NCBI GenBank assembly: GCA_036375275.1
Contig: DASUSF010000503.1
Coordinates: 1 to 9,398, forward strand
Direction of reading: 5' to 3'
Origin: DASUSF01 sp036375275
GTDB lineage: Bacteria; Pseudomonadota; Alphaproteobacteria; Geminicoccales; Geminicoccaceae
DNA length: 9,398 nt
The position numbers were made by a program, and so were the translations under genes. Of this stretch, positions 1-6,219 are shown in pieces. Each line of letters starts with the position of its first letter. The first letter of the stretch is position 1. The notes under the pieces were generated by a model. That model was not told the DNA's origin. It did not search any database and was given only the letters and a program-made list of their open reading frames with translations.

Positions 1-25
1 GGCGCGTAGAAGGCGATCCGGCCGG

Positions 26-1285
26 TCAAGCGGCCCGGTCCCGGGCTGCGCCCAGCACGGCGCGCAGCTCCGCGGCGAGCCGGTCGAGTCCCGGCGCGGC
101 CGCGAACCGCTCGACCACCGTCCGCCGGGCGGCGCGGCCGAGCGCGAGGCGCCGCTCGGGATCCCGGATCAGGGTCTCCAGCGCCTGCCGAAGCGCATCC
201 GGATCCTCGCTCCGGACCAGGAGCCCGTTGCTGCCGTGCTCGATCAGCTCCGGGACCGCCGCGACGTCGCTCGCCACCAGCGCAAGCTCCTGGGAGGCCG
301 CCTCCATCAGCACGTTGGGCAGGCCGTCGCGGTCGCCGTCCGCGGCGATCCGGCTCGCCAGCACGCACAGGTCGGCGCCCCGGTACGCGTCCAGGACCTC
401 CGCCTGCGACCGGGCGCCGTGCCACGTGATCCGGTCCGCGATCCCGAGGTCCCGGGCCAGGCGCTCGAGGTCGGCGCGGCCGGGCCCGGCGCCGATGTGC
501 GCGTAGCGCCACGCGAGCTCCCGGGGCAGGCGCGCCAGGGCCTCCAGGAGGACGTCCAGCCCCTTCTTCGGCACCAGCCGGGCGACCCCGAGAAGCCGGA
601 CCGGGTGCGCCGGATCGCGACCGTCGGGGCCGCCGCCGCGCCCCGGCGCCGGGAACCGGGCGGGGTCGAGCCCGTGGTGATTGAGCAGGACCCGGGCGCC
701 GGGGGCGAGGGCCTGGAGATGGTCCCGGCCATGGCGGGTGCAGGTGGTGACGAAGCGGCTGGCGAGCAGCTTGTCCCGCTTCTCCCGCGCGGGCGTGATC
801 CAGAGGTCCTTGGCGTGCGCGGAAAGGCAGAGCGGCCGGTCGGTGAGCGCCGCGGCGTAGCGGGCGACCGAGGCCGGGGTGTGCAGGTAGTGGCCGTAGA
901 TCAGGCCGACCTCCGCCGGCAATTCGGCGGCGAGCACCAGCGCCTGGCCGAAGCGGCGGCCGCGGTTGGGCGTCGGGTCGCGCCGGACGTCGGCCAGCCA
1001 GAGCCGGCGCACGCCCTCATAGGTCGAGCTGCGCCGGACCGACCGCCACGCACGCCAGACCCGCAGCGGCTCGTCCCTCAGATACTCGGGCAGGTAGAGG
1101 ATCGGGGCGCGGATCTCCTGATGGACCGGGTGGACCGCCGGGTCGGTCGGGTGGCGCAACGAGACGATGACGAGGTCGAGGCCGCGCCGCTCGAGCCCGA
1201 GCAGCTCCTGGGCGATGAAGGTCTCGGACAGTCGCGGATAGCCCTTGACGACGACCGCGATCCGGCTCCCGGGCGGGCTCGGCAT
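26..1285 (-). CDS. Family 4 glycosyltransferase (GT-B fold), exopolysaccharide/LPS type
   Basis: A 419-residue protein, the normal length for a GT4 enzyme. It probably transfers a sugar from a nucleotide donor to a lipid-linked oligosaccharide at the cytoplasmic face of the inner membrane. The N-terminal domain opens with a beta strand and GYPRLSETFI (residues 15-24), typical of capsule and colanic-acid-type GT4 enzymes, followed by GHYLHTPAS (131-139) and SAHAKDLW (155-162). The C-terminal donor domain begins near residue 229 with LLGVARLVPKKGLD (231-244). It carries IGAGPGR (264-270) and DRDGLPNVLME (318-328), the counterpart of the GT4 EX7E motif, with D320 in place of the first glutamate and E328 as the second. 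No signal peptide or membrane helix is seen. The ATG lies 4 bases after the stop of the upstream gene with no clear Shine-Dalgarno, so translational coupling is likely. It is the last gene of the leftward set inside the window. Sugar specificity cannot be read from sequence. Confidence 0.93.
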   Translation of the reverse strand: MPSPPGSRIAVVVKGYPRLSETFIAQELLGLERRGLDLVIVSLRHPTDPAVHPVHQEIRAPILYLPEYLRDEPLRVWRAWRSVRRSSTYEGVRRLWLADVRRDPTPNRGRRFGQALVLAAELPAEVGLIYGHYLHTPASVARYAAALTDRPLCLSAHAKDLWITPAREKRDKLLASRFVTTCTRHGRDHLQALAPGARVLLNHHGLDPARFPAPGRGGGPDGRDPAHPVRLLGVARLVPKKGLDVLLEALARLPRELAWRYAHIGAGPGRADLERLARDLGIADRITWHGARSQAEVLDAYRGADLCVLASRIAADGDRDGLPNVLMEAASQELALVASDVAAVPELIEHGSNGLLVRSEDPDALRQALETLIRDPERRLALGRAARRTVVERFAAAPGLDRLAAELRAVLGAARDRAA

Positions 1286-1289
1286 CGGC

Positions 1290-2498
1290 TCATGCGTAAC
1301 GCGGCACGCGTTCCTCCGCCCGGACGTCGAACCAGGGCGCGGCGAGCTCGACGATCCGGTCGAGGCCGTCGAGCAGGCCCGGCACCCGCTCCTGGGCCGG
1401 CGCCGGCCAGTCCGGCAGGGCCTTCAGATGCCGCGCCATGATCGCCGGATCGCGCGTGCCGTCGTCGGCCAGCATGCGGACCAGGCCGAGCTGCTCGGCC
1501 CGGGCGGTGCGCAGGTACTGCTCCTGCCGGGGCTCGGTCCGCGGCACGATCAGCGCCGGCTTGCCGAAGGACAGGATCTCGCAGAAGGTGTTGTAGCCGC
1601 CCATCGCGACCACGCCGGCGGCCTTGTCCAGCAGGCGCTCGATCCGCGCGTCGAAGGTGATCGTCCGGACCCGATCGAGCTTCGCCGCCCGCGCCTGGCA
1701 CGCCAGGCGGTGCTCGAGGGTCATGAACGGGCCGAGCACCAGCAACGCGCCGTGCGGGATCGACGGGTCGGTCTCGTACGCGCTCAGCACCCAGTCGACC
1801 AGGGTCTCGCCGTCGCCGCCACCGCCGGTGGTGACCAGGATGTAGGGCGATTGCGGCAGATCATCCTGCTCGAGCGCGACCAGCGGGCTGTCGGGCAGGA
1901 GGCGGCGGAGATAGCCCGTGAAGTGGACCTTGGACGCGAGCGGCCGCAGGCCCGGCAGCTCGACCAGCGGGTTGAAGATCGCCGGCAGGCCATAGACCCA
2001 GATCTCGTCGTACAGGTCGTACAGGGCCGGGAACACGTTCTTGCGCCGCCATTCCAGCAGCAGGCTCTTGGGCTCGTCCATGACGTCGCGCAGACCGAGC
2101 ACGAGCCGGGTGCCGCGGTCCTTGAGCAGCTGGAGCGTCTCGCGCACCTCGCCGCGCAGCCCGAGCGGCTCCTTGTCGACCAGGAACAGGTGCGGATCGA
2201 AGATCTCGGCGGTGTGGCGGATGATCGAGCTGCGAATCTCGAGCGTCTGCTCGACCGCGATCTGCAGCTGGAGCGGGCCGTACTCGCCGTTCCTGAGCTT
2301 GATCACGCCGGGCACGCGGACGAAGTCGACCCGGGACTTGAACTCGAAGCTGCCGATGATCGGCGAGCCGGACAGGATCAGCACCGACAGGTGCGGGAAA
2401 TGCTCCACCAGATGGTGCGCGATCGCCCGGCAACGGCGCAGGTGCCCGAGGCCGAAGCTGTCGTGGCTGTAGATGAGCAGGCGGGCAGGCGTTTCCAT
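1290..2498 (-). CDS. MurG-like GT-B glycosyltransferase (family 28-type C-terminal domain)
   Basis: A 402-residue soluble protein with the two-domain layout of MurG/UDP-glycosyltransferase-like enzymes. The N-terminal acceptor domain has LLIYSHDSFGLGHLRRC (7-23), where GLGHLRR is the glycine-rich, histidine-containing loop typical of this fold. The second domain starts near 218 with YILVTTGGGGDG (219-230), comparable to the glycine-rich loop that opens the MurG donor domain. It continues with VVAMGGYNTFCEIL (296-309) and PALIVPRTEPRQEQYLRT (314-331), matching the region where MurG and relatives bind the nucleotide sugar. It is too distant in motifs, and in the wrong context, to be MurG itself. 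Related proteins are, to my recollection, annotated only as glycosyltransferase or family 28 in alphaproteobacteria. It lies between the oxidoreductase gene (33-base gap) and the GT4 gene (4-base gap). No good Shine-Dalgarno precedes the ATG, but the protein fold begins directly after it. Donor and acceptor are unknown. Confidence 0.88.
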   Translation of the reverse strand: METPARLLIYSHDSFGLGHLRRCRAIAHHLVEHFPHLSVLILSGSPIIGSFEFKSRVDFVRVPGVIKLRNGEYGPLQLQIAVEQTLEIRSSIIRHTAEIFDPHLFLVDKEPLGLRGEVRETLQLLKDRGTRLVLGLRDVMDEPKSLLLEWRRKNVFPALYDLYDEIWVYGLPAIFNPLVELPGLRPLASKVHFTGYLRRLLPDSPLVALEQDDLPQSPYILVTTGGGGDGETLVDWVLSAYETDPSIPHGALLVLGPFMTLEHRLACQARAAKLDRVRTITFDARIERLLDKAAGVVAMGGYNTFCEILSFGKPALIVPRTEPRQEQYLRTARAEQLGLVRMLADDGTRDPAIMARHLKALPDWPAPAQERVPGLLDGLDRIVELAAPWFDVRAEERVPRYA

Positions 2499-2531
2499 GG
2501 CCGGGCTCGTGGCGGCCGCGATCGGGCGGCA

Positions 2532-4088
2532 CTATGGCAGCCGCATGATGGCCGCACAAGCGAGGCTCGAAACGCCCGGCGTGGCTGGCCGGGCGGCATC
2601 CCGGAGCCAGGCCGGCGGCCGGCGGGCCGGCGGCGCCAGCGCCCGGCGCAGGCGCTCCAGCTCGCTCCGTCGCCTCGAGTCGCCATGGCCGAGGAGCCGG
2701 CAGGCCTCGGCGCCGACCGTCATGGCATCGACCGGACGATCGCCGAGCGGCGTGCGCCGGAGGATCAGGTCGTCGAGGTGCACGACCGATTCCTCGACCG
2801 CGATCCGTCGCAGCAGGTCGAGCCCCTGGCCGCGCAGCCACCGGCGGATGGCAAGGTCGTCGACCCCGAAGGCCCGCCGCGGCCGGGCGAAGTCGCCGAG
2901 CGGCAGCGCGCGGGCGGCGCCCGCCGCCAGCCGGAGCGTTCGATCGGCCACCGCCCGGGTCATGGTGACCCCGGTCCCGACGACCGCGAACAGCCCGCGC
3001 GGCCCGCCGTTCCGACCGGCATCGACGATCGCCGGCCGCCGGAGCGGGGTAAGCAGCCCGGATCCCGCGCCGGGCAGCCGCCCTGCGAACATCCGGACCA
3101 CGTCGGCCTCGCCGAGCGCGAGGCCGGGCACCGCCCGGTTGATCAGGCCGAGGAAAGCGCGAGCGGCATCCGGGCCCGGGCGCCCGCCCGCCTGCTCCCG
3201 GGTCGCGGCGGTCCCGGCGAGGATCCGCTCCCCCAGCGGCAGCAGGAAGAGGGGCGCCTCCGGCATCTCGGGAACGTCCAGGGCCAGGGCCGTGCGGGAC
3301 GCTGGCGCCCGCTCGAGGAGAACGTTCCAGGCGGTGAAATGCGGCGGCATGCAGACGGTGGACCGGCCCAGAAGGTCGGCGGTCCAGGGGCCGGCAGCGG
3401 CGATCACGAGCGGCGCGCGGAAGCGTCGGCGTTCGCCGCCGACGTGGTCGACGGCGTCGACGCCCCGCACCTTGCCGTCGTCCATCACGAGGGCGCCCAC
3501 CTCCACGTAGTTGAGCGCGACCGCGCCCTGCTGGCAGGCCCAGCGCAGCGCCTCGATGCCCAGCCGGGGCCCCGCCGGAGCCCAGGACCCGGTCCAGGCG
3601 AGGCCACCCGTGAGTCCGTCCCGCGCCGCCGTCGGCCAGGCCTCGATCACCTGCTCGGACGGCAGGATGGCGGGCTGCGCCGGGTCGTCCTGCTCGCGCG
3701 GTCGCAGGCGCCCCAACATCCGGTCGAGCGCGAGCGCCCGGCGGAGCGCACGGGCGTGGCGCCCCCCGGGTCCGTGCACCGGCATGACGCACGGCAGGGG
3801 TTGGACCAGCTCCGGGAAGTTGCGCCCCCACCAGGCATGCTCGCCGCTCGCCCGCGTCGCGCGGCCGATCTCGAACGCCGCGAGCTCGCGCAGCCCGCGA
3901 TCCAGCAGTCGAAGACCGACATCGGTGGTCGCGCCGGCGAAGTCCGCCCGCTCGAGCACGAGCGGACGCAGCCGCCGGCGGGTCGCCTCGAGGGCGAGCA
4001 TGATGCCCTGCATGCCGCCGCCGATCACGATCAGGTCGAAGACCTCGGAGGCGGCGCCGTCCGGATCGCGACGGATGAATCCGCTCAT
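2532..4088 (-). CDS. GlpD-like FAD-dependent oxidoreductase, divergent
   Basis: A 518-residue protein with the full architecture of aerobic glycerol-3-phosphate dehydrogenase (GlpD/DAO superfamily). The N-terminal dinucleotide fold has DLIVIGGGMQG (18-28) and acidic E46 at the end of the second strand. AAAGPWTADLLG (230-241) is the usual second FAD-contact segment. LLPLGERILAGTAATRE (282-298) and VVRMFAGRLPG (330-340) match the GlpD substrate-domain strands. LFAVVGTGVTMTRAVA (366-381) matches the C-terminal FAD loop. LDDLILRRTPLG (438-449) marks a GlpD-type helical C-terminal domain. The segment after the FAD fold is atypical: where GlpD has a serine-rich stretch ending in KLIHGGLRYL, this has ATTDVGLRLLDRGLREL (53-69), so substrate or mechanism may differ. 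The frame continues upstream to 4241 but would overlap the preceding gene; the ATG at 4088 leaves a normal 17-residue lead into the Rossmann strand. A direct role in polysaccharide modification or glycerol-phosphate supply is inference only. Confidence 0.88.
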   Translation of the reverse strand: MSGFIRRDPDGAASEVFDLIVIGGGMQGIMLALEATRRRLRPLVLERADFAGATTDVGLRLLDRGLRELAAFEIGRATRASGEHAWWGRNFPELVQPLPCVMPVHGPGGRHARALRRALALDRMLGRLRPREQDDPAQPAILPSEQVIEAWPTAARDGLTGGLAWTGSWAPAGPRLGIEALRWACQQGAVALNYVEVGALVMDDGKVRGVDAVDHVGGERRRFRAPLVIAAAGPWTADLLGRSTVCMPPHFTAWNVLLERAPASRTALALDVPEMPEAPLFLLPLGERILAGTAATREQAGGRPGPDAARAFLGLINRAVPGLALGEADVVRMFAGRLPGAGSGLLTPLRRPAIVDAGRNGGPRGLFAVVGTGVTMTRAVADRTLRLAAGAARALPLGDFARPRRAFGVDDLAIRRWLRGQGLDLLRRIAVEESVVHLDDLILRRTPLGDRPVDAMTVGAEACRLLGHGDSRRRSELERLRRALAPPARRPPAWLRDAARPATPGVSSLACAAIMRLP

Positions 4089-4125
4089 GCGCGGCGAACG
4101 GCCCGGAACCCCGGGGCGCGCCGCA

Positions 4126-5811
4126 TCAGCCGCGTTCCGGTCGGTGGAGCACGCGGGCGATCGGCAGGGCACAGCCCGCAGCCGTCGTCCGCTCGTGCGA
4201 CCAGGCGAAGGCCCGGAGGGCGGGCCCCCCGGTGGCTGCAAGCGGCCTCGCCCGGCGCCGGACCTCCTGATACGTGGCCTCCGGCACCGCCCAGGCGTTC
4301 TGGAGATCGCGCTCCGAGAAGATCAGGATGCCGTCGGGCGCGCAGCGCATCACCCGGCCGAGCGACGCCGGCTCGCTGATCATCGTCGCGCCGGTGCGCG
4401 GATCGCGGGAGAACTCCGAGAAGGCGTCGGAGTCGCTGAGCCGCGACGCGCTGACGACGACGTCGGCCCGGCCGAGCGCCGCGAGCGCCGCGAGCTCGTC
4501 GCTCACGACCACGACCGAGGCGGCCGCGACCAGCGGTCGGAGCTCCGGCGCGGCAGCCCACCATTCCCCGGAGATCCGACCGGTGCCGTCCGGCTGCTCG
4601 CCCTGGGCGAGGTCGACCGCCAGCTTGAACGGCGCGCTGCCGGCGCTGAGCGCGAACGCCAGCGCGGCGAGCCCGGCGGCCAGGCCCAGCGGCGCGGCCG
4701 GAAGCGCCGGCGCGAAGATGCGCCGGACCCGCTTCGCGAGGTCGCGGATTGCCGCCACGCAGCCGCCCGCCAGGGTCGCGATCGCGATGCCCCAGATCGT
4801 GAACAGGAAGGGCAGGACGTAGAACAGGTAGCGGTCGTCCTTCATGCCACCGAGCGAGCCGACCGCGAACCCGGTGCCGAAGATCAGGACGCAGAGGCTC
4901 GCCGCGCGCGGGCGTGCCGCCAGGGCGGCGAGGACCGCGACGCCGGTCAGCGGCCAGAGCACCGGGTACTGCTGCGCGAGCCGGAAATGATAGAAGTGGA
5001 CCTGGTTCTGGTACTCCCTCGCCCAGAGCGGCGTGTGTCGGAGCTCGTGGACCAGGCGGGCGACGAGCCCGCCCTCGAGCGCGAGGGCCGCGGCGCCGCC
5101 GAGCGCCACCAGCCCGCCGGCGGCCAGAAGGAGGTGCGCCGGGCGCCCGACCCGGAGCCGCCGCCACATGGCAGGGGCGGCACCGCCCGCGAGCCACAGG
5201 GCGAGCCCGAGCCCGCCGACGACGGTCAGGACCTGGAGGTGGAACGCCACCGGCCATGCGAGGACCGCGAACAGCCCGGCGGCCACCCGCGTCGTCCGGG
5301 CCGCGGCGGCATCGAGCACGTGAAAGACGGCGATCACAGCGAGCCAGAAGACCAGCGCGTGCAGCGTGTAGAAGCGGGCCAGCTGCGACAGCTCGACCGC
5401 CAGCGGCGAGAGCGCCATCAGCAGGCCTGCGGCCCAGGCGGCGCCAGGACCCGCGACGGCGCGGACCCAGAGGAAGATCGCGCCAACCAGCCCGATCCCG
5501 GCAGCGAGCGCCGGCAGCCGCGCAGCCGGCATGCCGGGGCCGAGCGTCTCGAGGCTCAGCCCGACCAGGATGGTGAACAGGCTGGCGCGCTCGTAGACCC
5601 CGCCCGCGATCCGTGGCTCGCCGGTCGAAAGCCAGCCCTCGGCCGCCAGCAGATGATAGAGCTCGTCGATGTGCGGCGCGGCGTCCAGCCACGACAGCCG
5701 GACGGCGAGCGCGAGCCCGCAGAGCAGCAGGGCCTGCAGGGCGACGCCGGCCCGCGCTCCGTTGAGCGCGATGGGCCGGAGGACGGGAGCGGCGCCCGTC
5801 AGCGCGTGCAT
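4126..5811 (-). CDS. Polytopic GT-C glycosyltransferase (family 39/PMT-like) with soluble C-terminal domain
   Basis: A 561-residue inner-membrane protein with about nine or ten hydrophobic segments between residues 21 and 390, then a hydrophilic domain of roughly 165 residues. Enzymes of this type use polyprenyl-phosphate-linked sugars on the periplasmic side. Supporting motifs are HIDELYHL (47-54), with the Asp-Glu pair (D49, E50) in the first external loop expected for GT-C catalysis; LSQLARFYTLHALVFW (141-156), the re-entry region usual in this family; and MKDDRYLFYVLPFL (323-336), with the conserved Arg-Tyr in a late loop. The C-terminal domain (about 397-561) has alternating strands and helices, such as ASVVVVSDEL (431-440) and RADVVVSASRL (448-458), and probably faces the periplasm. 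I chose the ATG at 5811 because a strong Shine-Dalgarno precedes it; a GTG at 5829 is the alternative. First gene of the leftward operon. A Wzy-like polymerase is less likely because of the Asp-Glu motif. Confidence 0.87.
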   Translation of the reverse strand: MHALTGAAPVLRPIALNGARAGVALQALLLCGLALAVRLSWLDAAPHIDELYHLLAAEGWLSTGEPRIAGGVYERASLFTILVGLSLETLGPGMPAARLPALAAGIGLVGAIFLWVRAVAGPGAAWAAGLLMALSPLAVELSQLARFYTLHALVFWLAVIAVFHVLDAAAARTTRVAAGLFAVLAWPVAFHLQVLTVVGGLGLALWLAGGAAPAMWRRLRVGRPAHLLLAAGGLVALGGAAALALEGGLVARLVHELRHTPLWAREYQNQVHFYHFRLAQQYPVLWPLTGVAVLAALAARPRAASLCVLIFGTGFAVGSLGGMKDDRYLFYVLPFLFTIWGIAIATLAGGCVAAIRDLAKRVRRIFAPALPAAPLGLAAGLAALAFALSAGSAPFKLAVDLAQGEQPDGTGRISGEWWAAAPELRPLVAAASVVVVSDELAALAALGRADVVVSASRLSDSDAFSEFSRDPRTGATMISEPASLGRVMRCAPDGILIFSERDLQNAWAVPEATYQEVRRRARPLAATGGPALRAFAWSHERTTAAGCALPIARVLHRPERG

Positions 5812-5816
5812 GCGCG

Positions 5817-5824
5817 CCCTCCCC
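5817..5824 (-). promoter_or_regulatory. Ribosome binding site that decides the GT-C start
   Basis: On the minus strand GGGGAGGG stands 5 bases before the ATG at 5811. It favours this ATG over the in-frame GTG six codons upstream at 5829, which would place the site inside the coding region. Confidence 0.6.
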
Positions 5825-5969
5825 GCCACCCTGGCCGGGGAACGTCCGCCGGCGACCGCGCGCGGCTGCGCCCGGCGGATTGACGATCGGTCTGGTCCAA
5901 AGCCACGGGTGTCCTCTCCGGGCGCGCCTGAGCAACCGGGCCTCTTCGACCCCGGTCACAGAGTGCCCA

Positions 5970-6020
5970 TGGACAGGCTTAAGGATTCGGAAAATATCAT
6001 AGTTAATTCAGCATCTTAGT
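5970..6020. promoter_or_regulatory. AT-rich island with candidate promoters for both operons
   Basis: Between 5978 and 6020, 30 of 43 bases are A or T, against flanks that are overwhelmingly G and C. On the plus strand TGGACA (5970-5975) and TATCAT (5995-6000) each match five of six bases of the sigma-70 -35 and -10 consensus, but the 19-base spacer is longer than ideal. On the minus strand TATGAT (6001 down to 5996) matches five of six bases of a -10 box, without a good -35 partner at 16-18 bases. The two -10 candidates overlap, so divergent transcription could start from nearly the same place. The island is also a plausible target for an AT-preferring regulator. The exact boxes are a guess; the compositional contrast is plain. 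Confidence 0.5.
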
Positions 6021-6205
6021 ACGTCCCCAACCGGTACGGCTTCGGGCCCTTTTCTGGCACCATCCAGGCCATCGTCGGGGCCGGCGCCGGTCATGGCTGC
6101 CGGTCGTCGAGGTCCGGGACGGCACCCCGAGGTGACCGGCCGCGTGGCCTCCCCCACCCCGGATGCGCCGCCGTTGCCCTCGCCGCGGCGGGCCGCCCAC
6201 CGGCC

Positions 6206-6211
6206 AAAGGA
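6206..6211 (+). promoter_or_regulatory. Ribosome binding site for the ExoM-like gene
   Basis: AAAGGA lies 8 bases before the ATG at 6220. It supports this start over the ATG at 6163, which would add 19 arginine- and proline-rich residues ahead of the first strand of the glycosyltransferase fold. Confidence 0.65.
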
Positions 6212-6219
6212 TCTGGACC

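Larger units (their letters stand above)
5812..6219. other. Divergent intergenic region between the two polysaccharide operons
   Basis: About 408 bases separate the starts of the two divergent operons, by far the longest non-coding stretch in the window. The left part (5825-5965) is GC-rich and shows nothing recognisable. The middle holds an AT-rich island (5978-6020), annotated separately as the likely promoter zone. The right part (6021-6219) would be the untranslated leader of the rightward operon if transcription starts near the island. It is GC-rich and contains an imperfect nested inverted repeat (6086-6140) of doubtful significance. Reading frames that cross this region have no homology signal I recognise and are in-frame continuations or shadows of neighbouring genes. 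Confidence 0.8.

Noticed and set aside
1..25. Left-edge bases as the start of another gene
   Set aside because: Too short to judge; no start codon or ribosome site is visible in the 25 bases after the GT4 stop codon.
1245..4379. A 1044-codon open frame on the plus strand opposite three leftward genes
   Set aside because: Its translation is rich in Arg, Gly, Ala, Pro and Gln with no recognisable domain. It runs antisense across three genes with clear family motifs, as expected from third-position GC bias removing stop codons.
3511..5883. A 790-codon plus-strand frame opposite the oxidoreductase and GT-C genes
   Set aside because: Charged low-complexity translation with no domain signal; another antisense shadow.
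4085..5959. A 624-codon minus-strand frame overlapping the GT-C gene
   Set aside because: Composition is Arg/Ala/Gly/Pro-rich without motifs. The alternate frame over the same bases has membrane segments and GT-C motifs.
6030..6056. GGGCCC followed by TTTT as a possible terminator
   Set aside because: There is no stem-loop of useful length before the T run, and it lies upstream of the rightward operon where a terminator is not expected.
6163..6219. Earlier ATG for the ExoM-like gene
   Set aside because: It adds 19 Arg/Pro-rich residues before the first fold strand, while the ATG at 6220 has an AAAGGA site at good spacing.
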